Source: Betaproteobacteria bacterium
GTDB taxonomy: Bacteria > Pseudomonadota > Gammaproteobacteria > Burkholderiales > Burkholderiaceae_D
NCBI GenBank assembly: GCA_015655165.1
Contig: JAATFN010000048.1
Coordinates: 1-10,225 of the forward strand
Direction of reading: 5' to 3'
DNA length: 10,225 nt
A model generated the notes under the pieces. It searched no databases. It was not told the DNA's origin and saw only the letters and a program-made list of their open reading frames with translations. Shown here piece after piece: positions 1-6,642 of the stretch. The translations under genes and the position numbers were made by a program. How positions within the stretch are numbered: the first letter of the stretch is position 1; each line of letters begins with the position of its first letter.

Positions 1-2
1 AA

Positions 3-83
3 GGCAACGCCGCCCCGTTCCTGTTGGCGCAGGACAACGGATATTTCGCCGCCGAAGGCCTGGACGTGACCATCGTGACCGAA
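3..83 (+). CDS. Fragment of NMT1/SsuA-like ABC substrate-binding protein (partial, chimeric edge)
   Basis: Frame 3 of the plus strand reads [15 protein letters not shown], then [12 protein letters not shown]. This is the pattern found near the N-terminus of mature NMT1/SsuA/TauA-type periplasmic binding proteins (nitrate, sulfonate or pyrimidine uptake), where a ligand-facing stretch precedes 'A.D.GYF..EGLDV'. The match stops near base 83, where the same DNA becomes the antisense of glycerol kinase. The plus frame then runs on as low-quality sequence to a stop at 168-170. The first 80 bases hold 51 G or C, more GC-rich than most of the window. The family call rests on about 27 residues. The fragment has neither start nor end here, so it is either a rearranged remnant or an assembly artefact. 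Confidence 0.5.
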
Positions 84-821
84 TGCTGCGGCTTGCTGGT
101 CACCGGCAATACCTGCAATGGCAATCGGTTCGCCAAAGAGTTCGGCATGTGTATGGGCGACGATGTGTGAACTGGCAGCAACCTGTGGCAGCATGGATGA
201 CGGGATATCCAGTAATGTCAGGAGTTCTTGATCCCAAGTCAAGGTATGGATATTAAACAGCAAGGTACGCGATGCATTACTGACGTCGGTAATGTGTTTT
301 CCGCACAGTTTATAAATGAGCCAGCTGTCAACGGTACCAAACGCCAGTTCGCCACGTTCGGCTCTCGCACGTGCAGCGGGTACATTGTCCAGAATCCATT
401 TGAGTTTTGTGCCGGAAAAATAGGCATCCAGTACTAGTCCTGTTTTTTTCTGGAACAAGGCGGCTTTGTTCTTTTGTCTTAATGCATCACAAAACGGCGC
501 CGTTCTCCTGTCTTGCCACACAAGTGCATGATGGATTGGTTCACCGGTTTTTTTATCCCAGACGATGGTTGTTTCACGTTGATTGGTGATACCAATGGCG
601 GCAATGTCTTTGGCGGTGATGCCTTGCTTTTTCAAGAGTGTTTGTGTCACTGCCAACTGCGAGTCCCAGATTTCATTCGCGTCATGTTCGACATGGCCGA
701 TATGCGGAAAGTATTGCGTCAATTCTTTTTGTTCGATTGCAACGACCATCCCTTTGCGATCAAATAAAATCGCGCGCGAGCTAGTAGTTCCCTGATCCAA
801 TGCGAGGATAAAACGTGGCAT
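81..821 (-). CDS. glpK: Glycerol kinase, N-terminal half (3' end lost at chimeric junction)
   Basis: GlpK phosphorylates glycerol to sn-glycerol 3-phosphate with ATP in the cytoplasm (FGGY kinase family). The ATG at 821 follows AGGAG with normal spacing. The product begins [17 protein letters not shown], the phosphate-binding loop. It then shows [26 protein letters not shown] and WQDRRTAPF (the R of the glycerol-contacting RR pair), [36 protein letters not shown] and [10 protein letters not shown], whose D241 matches the catalytic Asp (D245 in E. coli). About 247 residues are recognisable of the usual ~500. Beyond residue 247 the frame stays open to the window edge, but similarity ends and the DNA encodes another protein on the opposite strand. 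The C-terminal ATPase domain is therefore missing here. The start lies 20 bp after the lactonase stop, implying co-transcription. The usual partners glpF and glpD are not visible. Confidence 0.93.
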
Positions 822-841
822 CACCAATACTCCTGTCTCAA

Positions 842-1735
842 CTAGGGACGATACGGATATTCTAACCTACCGGGTGTGGCTACCCGCAAAGAGAGCACAC
901 ACCCGGACAACGGGTACTGTTGCAACTCCTGTTCACTACGCATATTGCGTGCTGTGGTAATGTAGAGCGTGCGTAAATCTTCGCCACCGAATGCCATCAT
1001 GGTCGGGCACATCGCGGGTAATCTGATTTCTTCCAATAGCTCGCCTGTTGGCGCAAAGCGTAGTACGCGCCCACCTTCGAACATGGCAACCCAGTAGTTG
1101 TCGGCACTGTCAACTGCAGCTCCATCGGGTCGCCCACCATATGTCTTGGATGATTTGTCGGCATCGAACTGTGCGAAGATACGGGGGTGGCTTGTTTGTC
1201 CGGAGGCAAGATCGAAATCATATTGGCGAATGACATGCGCCGGTGTATCGGCATGATACAGCATCGTATTGTTGTTATTAAATGCTACACCGTTCGATGT
1301 GGTCACAGGATGCTTTGCATCGATGATGGTGCCTTGTGCGATGCAATAAAGTGTTGCGCCGGCTTTGTCGCGCGGTTCGTAAATTGTGCCCGCCCAAAAA
1401 CGTCCACGGGCATCACACCGTCCGTCATTAAAACGCATGATGGCAGGATCATATGGGGCACGTACAATCTGTGTAAAGCGACCGTCGTCTGGATTAAAGT
1501 GAACCAGGCCTGTGCGGAGTGCGACGACAATACCGCCATCCTCATGCAAGGCAATGCATCCAGGTTCTGTGTCCAGTGGCCAGTGGGTATGAAGATTGTT
1601 GCGTGTTTGCAGCCGATGCAAAGCTTTGCCGGGAATGTCGATCCAGTAGAGTGCATGTTCTCTTGCATGCCACAACGTGGACTCGCCAAGTAGCATGGTA
1701 GCAGGACAGGCGGCTTGTATCTGGTAGGCTGGCAT
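842..1735 (-). CDS. SMP-30/gluconolactonase/regucalcin-family sugar lactonase
   Basis: This is a six-bladed beta-propeller lactonase that hydrolyses aldono-1,4- or 1,5-lactones to free aldonic acids using a divalent metal. With the ATG at 1735 the protein has 297 residues, typical for the family, and the key positions match remembered human regucalcin numbering closely. The metal ligands are E18 (in LLGESTLW), N148 (TTSNGVAF) and D204 (GRPDGAAVD). The substrate-contacting pair is R101/N103 (MRFNDGRCD). No signal peptide is evident, so it is probably cytosolic. Translation could also start at the TTG at 1750. Neither start has a clear Shine-Dalgarno, but ATG fits the family N-terminus better. 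The gene sits just downstream of the main operon's terminator and 20 bp upstream of glpK, so it heads its own unit. Its likely role is opening the lactone made when a sugar is oxidised at C1. Which sugar cannot be read from the sequence. Confidence 0.9.
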   Translation of the reverse strand: MPAYQIQAACPATMLLGESTLWHAREHALYWIDIPGKALHRLQTRNNLHTHWPLDTEPGCIALHEDGGIVVALRTGLVHFNPDDGRFTQIVRAPYDPAIMRFNDGRCDARGRFWAGTIYEPRDKAGATLYCIAQGTIIDAKHPVTTSNGVAFNNNNTMLYHADTPAHVIRQYDFDLASGQTSHPRIFAQFDADKSSKTYGGRPDGAAVDSADNYWVAMFEGGRVLRFAPTGELLEEIRLPAMCPTMMAFGGEDLRTLYITTARNMRSEQELQQYPLSGCVLSLRVATPGRLEYPYRP

Positions 1736-1745
1736 AGATCGATCA

Positions 1746-1766
1746 ATCAATCAGTGTGGGATTGAT
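1746..1766. promoter_or_regulatory. Inverted repeat at the 5' end of the lactonase gene (possible operator)
   Basis: ATCAATC (1746-1752) and GATTGAT (1760-1766) are perfect 7-bp inverted arms around a 7-bp centre, just upstream of the lactonase ATG at 1735. A run of GATC/AATC units continues into the start region (1736-1751). The position between terminator and start codon suits an operator or a 5'-UTR hairpin. A weak -10-like CATAAT lies upstream on the minus strand, with no convincing -35. Low complexity could also explain the symmetry. Confidence 0.3.
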
Positions 1767-1810
1767 ACCATTATGCCTAAACTGTACGGTAGCGCACAGC
1801 CGGTGACGGA

Positions 1811-1841
1811 TAAAAAATGCCTCTGTCAAAAGCAGAGGCAT
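1811..1841 (-). terminator. Rho-independent terminator of the catabolic operon
   Basis: On the minus strand a perfect 9-bp stem ATGCCTCTG / CAGAGGCAT with a 7-nt loop (1826-1832) is followed directly by a T-run (1817 down to 1811). It starts 28 bp past the SDR stop codon. The T-tract lies only on the minus-strand side, so it ends transcription coming from the SDR gene and separates the main operon from the lactonase-glpK unit. Confidence 0.9.
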
Positions 1842-1868
1842 GTTGGCAGAGCAAGACCAGCGGTATAC

Positions 1869-2615
1869 TTAGTTGGACCAGCCACCGTCGATCATATGGA
1901 TCGCACCAGTTGTGAAACCTGATTCGTCGGATGCCAGATACAGTGCCAATGCGGCGACTTCTTCAGCTTTGCCGATACGCCCCATTGGTTGACGCGCTAC
2001 GAAGGCAGCCTGCACTTCCGCAATGGTTTTACCGGTTTCTTTGGCTTGTGTTTCGATACGTTGTACCAGGGACGGTGACTCGATGGTGCCTGGGCAAATA
2101 GCGTTACAACGGATGCCTTGACCGACGAAGTCGGCAGCGACAGATTTTGTCAGACCAATGACTGCGGCTTTACTTGAACCGTAGGCAAAACGGTTTAACA
2201 CACCCTTGACGGAGGAAGCGGCTGACGCGATGTTGACGATTGCACCGGATTTTCTCTCCAGCATACCTGGCAACACGGCACGGATTGTATTGAACATGGC
2301 ACGTGCATTGATGTTGAACGACAGATCCCATGCTTTGTCATCACATTCCAAAATGTTCCCGGCATGGACATAACCTGCACAGTTAAACAATACGTCGATA
2401 GTACCGATTTTTGCAACGAGTGCTTCGATAGCTGCACGATCTGTGACATCGAGAACGTGTGTCTCTACACCTTGTAATTGTGCCAGTGCATCTTTGTTGA
2501 TGTCTGTTGCGATAACGCGCGCACCTTCACGTGCAAACAATTCGACTGATGCACGGCCAATGCCTTGTGCAGCAGCTGTAATTAAGACGGTTTTACCGGC
2601 GAGACGGGATGACAT
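1869..2615 (-). CDS. SDR oxidoreductase, 2-keto-3-deoxy-L-fuconate dehydrogenase / DHRS6-like
   Basis: This is a 248-residue classical short-chain dehydrogenase. The ATG at 2615 is preceded by AAGGA at good spacing; a GTG two codons upstream would sit too close to it. The cofactor site is TAAAQGIG (residues 13-20), with Asp38 at the end of strand beta-2 favouring NAD+ over NADP+. The family NNAG motif appears as NCAG (78-81). The catalytic residues are S131 ([11 protein letters not shown]), Y145 and K149 (YGSSK). The run SSVKGVLNR and the C-terminal [12 protein letters not shown]...IDGGW closely resemble human DHRS6 and the bacterial 2-keto-3-deoxy-L-fuconate 4-dehydrogenases, to which DHRS6 is related. 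In this operon it may oxidise C4 of a 2-keto-3-deoxyaldonate, or act as the aldose 1-dehydrogenase. It is the last gene before the terminator and lies 21 bp after the FAH-fold gene. The SDR assignment is firm; the substrate is inferred. Confidence 0.88.
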   Translation of the reverse strand: MSSRLAGKTVLITAAAQGIGRASVELFAREGARVIATDINKDALAQLQGVETHVLDVTDRAAIEALVAKIGTIDVLFNCAGYVHAGNILECDDKAWDLSFNINARAMFNTIRAVLPGMLERKSGAIVNIASAASSVKGVLNRFAYGSSKAAVIGLTKSVAADFVGQGIRCNAICPGTIESPSLVQRIETQAKETGKTIAEVQAAFVARQPMGRIGKAEEVAALALYLASDESGFTTGAIHMIDGGWSN

Positions 2616-2636
2616 AATCACTTTTCCTTAACAGAT

Positions 2637-3812
2637 TTAAACGAGATTTCTTTTTGCGAGGTTCTTGATAAAGGCGGACAGACCAAACGTCCATGGCGTC
2701 ACTTTATCAGTGTAATTCACACGGTTAACGAGCGCACCTAATTGTGGTGTGGAAATCGTCACAATATCGCCGACTTGATGTGTGAAACCTTGACCTGGCC
2801 CAAATCGGTCCTGTGTCGGTGCAAACATCGTTCCCAAGAACAATACCAGGCCATCTGGATACTGGTGGTTTGCATTAATCGCGTGAGAAGCTAATTCTAA
2901 CGGATCACGGCTGATTTTTGACATCGAACTGCTACCTTTTAATGTAAAACCTTCTGTACCATCGACTTGCATTGCCAATTCGGCACGGCGTACATGGTCA
3001 ATATTGAAGTGTACATCAAACAGGCGGATGAACGGGCCAATCGCGCTAGAAGCATTGTTGTCTTTGGCTTTACCCAGCAACAATGCACTACGGCCTTCAA
3101 AGTCGCGCAAGTTGACATCGTTGCCCAGTGTGGCACCAACTACTTCAGCGCGGCTGTTAATTGCCAGCACGATTTCAGGCTCCGGGTTATTCCATGACGA
3201 CTTTGGATGAATACCGACTTCTTCACCCAGACCGACTGACGACAGCGGTTGCGCTTTGGTAAAAATCTCGGCATCAGGACCAATACCTACTTCGAGGTAT
3301 TGTGACCATACGCCTTGTTCTAATAGGACATCTTTTAATCTTGCGGCTTCAACTGAGCCTGGTACAACCGACGACAGGTTGTCGCCAATGACTGCCGTAA
3401 TGGCTTGACGTACAGAGTCGGCTTTTGCAGCATCGCCGCGTGCTTGTTCTTCAATCACGCGCTCTAACATGCTGGCGACGAATGTAACGCCGCTGGCCTT
3501 GACAGCTTGTAGATCGATGGGCGCCAATAACCAGGGACGGGATGTGTCACGGTTCTCAATATTCGAATTATGTAAAACGTCCTCTAGCGACGCCAGACGT
3601 GGCAGGGAAGTCGCTTTGTTCACTGCAGCAGCAGGATTGTCCAGTTCCAGCAATTGGCTTGAAGTAACCGCTACGGATGTCAGATCATAGACACCATCTG
3701 CCTGGATTTTAACCAGTATCGGTCCAATTTCAGGTTGCCAGAGTCGGCCGATCAATGTGGCCTTTTGGTGATCTTCAGGTAAATGTGCTTGAACTGTAAA
3801 CGCTTGTGCCAT
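2637..3812 (-). CDS. FAH-fold enzyme, probable 2-keto-3-deoxy-pentonate (arabinonate) dehydratase
   Basis: This 391-residue protein has a fumarylacetoacetate-hydrolase C-terminal fold from about residue 95 to the end and an N-terminal domain of about 90 residues. Metal-site residues are E211 and E213 (NNPEPEIVLAI) and D232 (GNDVNLRD), followed by K250 (LGKAKDNNASSAIGP). The spacings (2, 19 and 18 residues) equal those remembered for the archaeal 2-keto-3-deoxy-D-arabinonate dehydratase KdaD (E143, E145, D164, K182), and the PEPE...DDVSARD-like pattern matches too. That favours dehydration to alpha-ketoglutaric semialdehyde over C-C hydrolysis. The shorter (~285 residue) FAH hydrolases for 2,4-diketo-3-deoxy acids are the alternative. 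The ATG at 3812 gives the family-like MAQAFTV start. The open frame extends upstream to 3884, but that stretch crosses a stem-loop. The Shine-Dalgarno is weak. The gene lies between the UxaA-family dehydratase and the SDR, and a KGSADH-like gene is in the same run. Confidence 0.85.
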   Translation of the reverse strand: MAQAFTVQAHLPEDHQKATLIGRLWQPEIGPILVKIQADGVYDLTSVAVTSSQLLELDNPAAAVNKATSLPRLASLEDVLHNSNIENRDTSRPWLLAPIDLQAVKASGVTFVASMLERVIEEQARGDAAKADSVRQAITAVIGDNLSSVVPGSVEAARLKDVLLEQGVWSQYLEVGIGPDAEIFTKAQPLSSVGLGEEVGIHPKSSWNNPEPEIVLAINSRAEVVGATLGNDVNLRDFEGRSALLLGKAKDNNASSAIGPFIRLFDVHFNIDHVRRAELAMQVDGTEGFTLKGSSSMSKISRDPLELASHAINANHQYPDGLVLFLGTMFAPTQDRFGPGQGFTHQVGDIVTISTPQLGALVNRVNYTDKVTPWTFGLSAFIKNLAKRNLV

Positions 3813-3872
3813 GTCTCGTGACCCCGATTCTTTCTGATGTGTGCAACCCGTGCGAGTGCATCGTATTAAATG

Positions 3873-3902
3873 CCACTGCAACATCGGATGATGTTGCAGT
3901 GG
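3873..3902 (-). other. Intercistronic stem-loop between UxaA-family and FAH-fold genes
   Basis: CCACTGCAACATC (3873-3885) pairs perfectly with GATGTTGCAGTGG (3890-3902): 13 bp closed by a 4-nt GGAT loop. It sits 17 bp after the dehydratase stop. The downstream minus-strand sequence (CATTTAATACG) has no U-tract, so efficient termination is unlikely. RNA stabilisation, processing or partial attenuation is more plausible. Confidence 0.75.
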
Positions 3903-3919
3903 GGTATGTCAACTACGTG

Positions 3920-5455
3920 TTATGCATAGATACCGATATGCCAAGGAACAAATTCGTTTTGGCCATAGCCGTGCAACTCGCTCTTGGTTTTTTTACCTGA
4001 TGCGGCATCCAAAATCATCTGGAAGAATTGCACACCGATTTCTTGCGGTGTTGTCAGGCCTTCTGCGATACCGCCACAGTTAATATCCAGATCTTCTTCC
4101 TGACGTTGCCACAATGCAGTATTGGTTGCCAGTTTCAAAGATGGTGCCGGTGCACAGCCATAAGCCGAACCACGACCTGTTGTGAAGCAAATCATGTTTG
4201 CGCCACCTGCGACCTGACCTGTTGCCGAAATCGGGTCGAATCCTGGAGAGTCCATAAACACAAAGCCTTTTGCTGTAACACGCTCGGCATGTTTATAGAC
4301 ATCAACCAGATTGGTTGAACCACATTTGGCAACAGCACCTAACGACTTTTCCAGAATGGTTGTCAAACCACCTGCTTTGTTACCTGCAGAAGGATTGTTA
4401 TTCATTTCTGCATTGTTACGTGCACAATAATCATCCCACCAAGCGATGCGATCGAGTAGTTTCTGACCGACTTCAGCCGAGACGGCGCGACGTGTCAACA
4501 AATGTTCTGCACCGTAGATTTCCGGTGTTTCAGACAAAATGACGGTACCGCCATGGCGTACCAATATGTCTGCTGCCGCACATAATGCCGGGTTCGCTGT
4601 AATACCGGAATAGCCGTCAGAGCCGCCGCATTGCAAGCCGATTGTGATGTGGCTTGCAGAGACATCTTCACGCGTGACATTGTTTGCTACGGGCAACATT
4701 TTTTTGATTTTTTCAATACCGAGTGCCACTGTCTTTGCTGTGCCACCCGTATTTTGAATCGTGAAGGTATGGAAGTATTCACCTTCCTTCAGATTGTATT
4801 GTTCCATGATGGCCGGGATCTGGTTGGTTTCACAACCAAGACCGATTACCAGTACACCGGCGAAGTTGGGGTGAATGGCGTAACCGGCCAAAACACGGCG
4901 TAATAACTGAATCGGTTCACCTTGTGCATCGATACCACAGCCATCACCATGCGTTAATGCAACGACACCATCAATATTCGGGAAGTCCGCCAGTGCTGCA
5001 GGATTGATATCACGGCGGAAATGGTCGGCAATCGCACGTGCTGCTGTGGCCGAGCAGTTAACCGATGTCAGGATACCGATATAGTTACGGGTTGCAACAC
5101 GGCCATCGGGGCGAACGATACCTTTAAATGTTGCCGGGTTGGCGACATAGTCCGTTGGTTTGGCCTCGATACCAAATTCGTGTTGCCGAGAAAATTCCGC
5201 CATGGCCAAGTTGTGCGTATGCACATGTTGGCCAGGTTCAATCGCTTGTGTTGCAACGCCGATAATCTGTCCGTAACGTTTGACGAATTCACCTGCTGCA
5301 ATGGCACGTGTTGCAATTTTATGGCCTGCAGGAATCAAGCCGGAGACTCTCAAGCCACCTTCTTCTTCCAGAGTGACGCCAGAGATCAATTGGCTACGCG
5401 CGACGACAACGTCATCGATGGGGTTTAAACGAATGATCGGGGAGATTGCTTTCAT
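3920..5455 (-). CDS. UxaA/altronate dehydratase-family sugar-acid dehydratase (D-altronate / D-arabinonate type)
   Basis: This 511-residue, full-length member of the altronate/galactarate dehydratase family removes water from an aldonate or aldarate to give a 2-keto-3-deoxy acid, using iron or another divalent metal. Residues ~8-90 form the SAF domain (RLNPIDDVVVA; GHVHTH-like GQHVHTHNLA at 75-84). The catalytic domain follows, with RPDGRVATRNY (115-125), THGDGCG (168-174), GLGCETNQ (205-212), LQCGGSDGYSGITANPA (274-290) and FTTGRGSAYGCAPAPSLK (424-441), each carrying conserved Cys. Known family substrates include D-altronate, galactarate, D-arabinonate, L-fuconate and L-galactonate. Pairing with a KdaD-like enzyme and a KGSADH-like dehydrogenase favours a C5 aldonate such as D-arabinonate. 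The ATG at 5455 yields the expected N-terminus, though no strong Shine-Dalgarno precedes it. A 225-bp gap upstream may hold an internal promoter. Confidence 0.92.
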   Translation of the reverse strand: MKAISPIIRLNPIDDVVVARSQLISGVTLEEEGGLRVSGLIPAGHKIATRAIAAGEFVKRYGQIIGVATQAIEPGQHVHTHNLAMAEFSRQHEFGIEAKPTDYVANPATFKGIVRPDGRVATRNYIGILTSVNCSATAARAIADHFRRDINPAALADFPNIDGVVALTHGDGCGIDAQGEPIQLLRRVLAGYAIHPNFAGVLVIGLGCETNQIPAIMEQYNLKEGEYFHTFTIQNTGGTAKTVALGIEKIKKMLPVANNVTREDVSASHITIGLQCGGSDGYSGITANPALCAAADILVRHGGTVILSETPEIYGAEHLLTRRAVSAEVGQKLLDRIAWWDDYCARNNAEMNNNPSAGNKAGGLTTILEKSLGAVAKCGSTNLVDVYKHAERVTAKGFVFMDSPGFDPISATGQVAGGANMICFTTGRGSAYGCAPAPSLKLATNTALWQRQEEDLDINCGGIAEGLTTPQEIGVQFFQMILDAASGKKTKSELHGYGQNEFVPWHIGIYA

Positions 5456-5513
5456 AATATCGTGATTTACCAGATGGGGAAACGACTATACGGAGACCTA
5501 AAAAAACTGCTAA

Positions 5514-5528
5514 TAAACAACATGTTTA
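5514..5528. promoter_or_regulatory. Palindrome upstream of the dehydratase gene (possible operator)
   Basis: TAAAC (5514-5518) and GTTTA (5524-5528) form an inverted repeat, with a second perfect palindrome AACATGTT overlapping it (5519-5526). It lies about 60 bp upstream of the dehydratase start in a very AT-rich stretch, a usual place for a repressor or activator site. No regulator gene is in the window, and no known consensus is claimed. Confidence 0.25.
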
Positions 5529-5559
5529 CAACAAAAATACTGCATTTACTTCTTATGTA

Positions 5560-5624
5560 TCATGCCATATCCATACCGCAAAACGCATGACATTTTTTAC
5601 AGTTGGCATGACTAATCTGCATGC
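5560..5624. promoter_or_regulatory. Cluster of GCATGA/TCATGC motifs upstream of the dehydratase gene
   Basis: The 225-bp gap between the second binding-protein gene and the dehydratase holds GCATGAC at 5585-5591 and again at 5606-5612, exactly 21 bp (two helical turns) apart. An inverted copy TCATGCC lies at 5560-5566 and GCATGC at 5619-5624. The phasing is what a DNA-binding regulator could use. A weak minus-strand promoter (TTGCGG, 16 bp, TACATA) overlaps the region. The motif is short enough that chance recurrence is possible. Confidence 0.25.
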
Positions 5625-5629
5625 TGATT

Positions 5630-5670
5630 TACCCGGTTTCCAGGTCGTATTGCAGTCTGGAAACCGGGTA
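5630..5670 (-). other. Strong intercistronic stem-loop after the second binding-protein gene
   Basis: TACCCGGTTTCCAG (5630-5643) pairs with CTGGAAACCGGGTA (5657-5670): a perfect 14-bp stem with a 13-nt loop, starting 10 bp after the stop codon at 5681. No U-run follows on the minus strand (AAATCAGC), so it is not a textbook terminator. A 3'-protecting hairpin is common behind periplasmic binding-protein genes and would raise binding-protein mRNA relative to the enzyme genes downstream. Partial attenuation is possible. Confidence 0.8.
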
Positions 5671-5680
5671 GTTTGAGTGC

Positions 5681-6481
5681 TTAATCGAACTGTGTCAGAT
5701 CAGGCAAATCACTGCCGATCCATTTTTTATAGATCGCTGCCAACTGACCATTTTGGCGGTTTGTATCAACCCACTTATTGATCCATGCTGTCAATGCAGG
5801 GTCATCTTTACGCAGGCCTACAGCATAAGCAGTTGCTGCAATGGAAAACTTGTTTTCCAGATTTTTACCGGGATTTTGTTTTGCCAGTGCGTTAGCAACA
5901 ATGCTTGGTGTGCAAATCGCATCGATTTGACCGGACAGTAATGCTGTTGCTGTTGTCGCATCATCGTCAAAACGCACAATCGTCGTGCCTTGCGGTGCGA
6001 TTGGGGTTAAGCGCATATCTTGGATATTACCGCGCACAACGCCAACACGTTTACCGGCAATGTCCTTCAACTCTTTGATCGGAGAGGATTTCGGTGCGGC
6101 AACAACGAAGTCCAGAGCACCATAAGGCTTGGAAAATTGCACAGCTTTCATGCGCTCAGGTGTAATTGAAAATGAAGAGACAACGATGTCCGCTTTTTTA
6201 GTCATCAAAAATGGAATACGGTTAGGCCCCGTGACTTCAACAATTTGCAGTTCGACGCCAAGATCTTTGGCAATTAATTTTGCCGTGTCATAGTCAGAAC
6301 CTTGTGGCTGCATTTTGGCGTCGGTTGAGCCGAACGGTGGCGTACCCAAGTCCAGTGCAATACGGATTACCTTACGTGCTTTAATCTCGTCAAGTGTATC
6401 GGCGTGAACAACTTGTGCCATACAGGCCAGACCTAATGCCAAGACTGCAATTTTTTTCGTAATATTCAATAATGATTTCAT
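5681..6481 (-). CDS. Periplasmic solute-binding protein, PAAT family (paralog A)
   Basis: This 266-residue SBP_bac_3-type receptor delivers ligand to the neighbouring ABC permeases. The ATG at 6481 follows CGGAG; the frame is open further upstream but lacks signal-peptide character there. A Sec signal peptide spans residues 1-27 (KK at 9-10, hydrophobic core, VHA|DTL). Family motifs are ALDLGTPPFG (42-51), KKADIVVSSFSITPER (95-110, Arg110 aligning with the ligand-carboxylate Arg), KPYGALDFVVA, GKRVGVVRGNIQD and SGQIDAICTPS (183-193). In HisJ and GlnH the last segment carries an Asp that binds the alpha-ammonium group; here the aligned positions read Thr-Pro. The protein is ungapped against the upstream paralog, with about 70 differences by eye (~74% identity). 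The ligand may be a carboxylate without an alpha-amino group, such as an aldonate. Confidence 0.9.
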   Translation of the reverse strand: MKSLLNITKKIAVLALGLACMAQVVHADTLDEIKARKVIRIALDLGTPPFGSTDAKMQPQGSDYDTAKLIAKDLGVELQIVEVTGPNRIPFLMTKKADIVVSSFSITPERMKAVQFSKPYGALDFVVAAPKSSPIKELKDIAGKRVGVVRGNIQDMRLTPIAPQGTTIVRFDDDATTATALLSGQIDAICTPSIVANALAKQNPGKNLENKFSIAATAYAVGLRKDDPALTAWINKWVDTNRQNGQLAAIYKKWIGSDLPDLTQFD

Positions 6482-6508
6482 ATCATATCTCCGTGAGTTT
6501 ATTTTTAA

Positions 6509-6538
6509 TATATATGTGGGGCATAACGCAAAAAGCAA
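6509..6538 (-). promoter_or_regulatory. Possible internal promoter before binding-protein paralog A
   Basis: On the minus strand TTGCTT (6538-6533) and TATATA (6514-6509) are separated by 18 bp, in the AT-rich stretch 28 bp upstream of the ATG at 6481. TTGCTT is also the 3' arm of a small AAGCAA/TTGCTT hairpin followed by TTT, which could instead act as a weak terminator. Fit to sigma-70 is moderate. Confidence 0.3.
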
Positions 6539-6559
6539 TGCCTTGCTTACTTCTCCAGA

Positions 6560-6587
6560 TTCCGGTATCACTTGCCAGATACCGGAA
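6560..6587 (-). other. Intercistronic stem-loop between the two binding-protein genes (distal)
   Basis: TTCCGGTATC (6560-6569) pairs with GATACCGGAA (6578-6587): a perfect 10-bp stem with an 8-nt loop. It is the second of two hairpins after paralog B and has no U-tract on the minus strand. An RNA-stability or attenuation role is likely. Confidence 0.7.
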
Positions 6588-6597
6588 AATCCTTCAA

Positions 6598-6630
6598 GCA
6601 GATAGCCGACAATGAAAATTGACTATCTGC
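6598..6630 (-). other. Intercistronic stem-loop after binding-protein paralog B (proximal)
   Basis: GCAGATAG (6598-6605) pairs with CTATCTGC (6623-6630). Inside it CAAT and ATTG (6610-6613 and 6618-6621) form a further 4 bp with a GAAA/UUUC apical loop. It begins 12 bp after the stop of paralog B. Together with the 6560-6587 hairpin it makes a tandem structure that could block 3' exonucleases or reduce read-through. Confidence 0.65.
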
Positions 6631-6642
6631 CGATTACTTTGA

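Noticed and set aside
228..795. Overlapping short plus-strand frames
   Set aside because: They lie antisense within glycerol kinase, which translates without interruption from 821 down to the junction.
1187..1693. 168-codon open frame on the plus strand
   Set aside because: It runs antisense to the lactonase, which has all its metal ligands. No domain-like pattern or ribosome site supports the plus frame.
3813..3884. 24-residue N-terminal extension of the FAH-fold protein
   Set aside because: It starts inside the stem-loop, reads like random sequence, and the shorter ATG start gives the family-like length of 391.
3873..3902. Stem-loop as a Rho-independent terminator
   Set aside because: The stem is strong, but no run of T follows on either strand.
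6482..6571. 30-residue N-terminal extension of binding-protein paralog A
   Set aside because: It would precede the signal peptide and crosses a hairpin. The ATG at 6481 has a ribosome site and matches paralog B.
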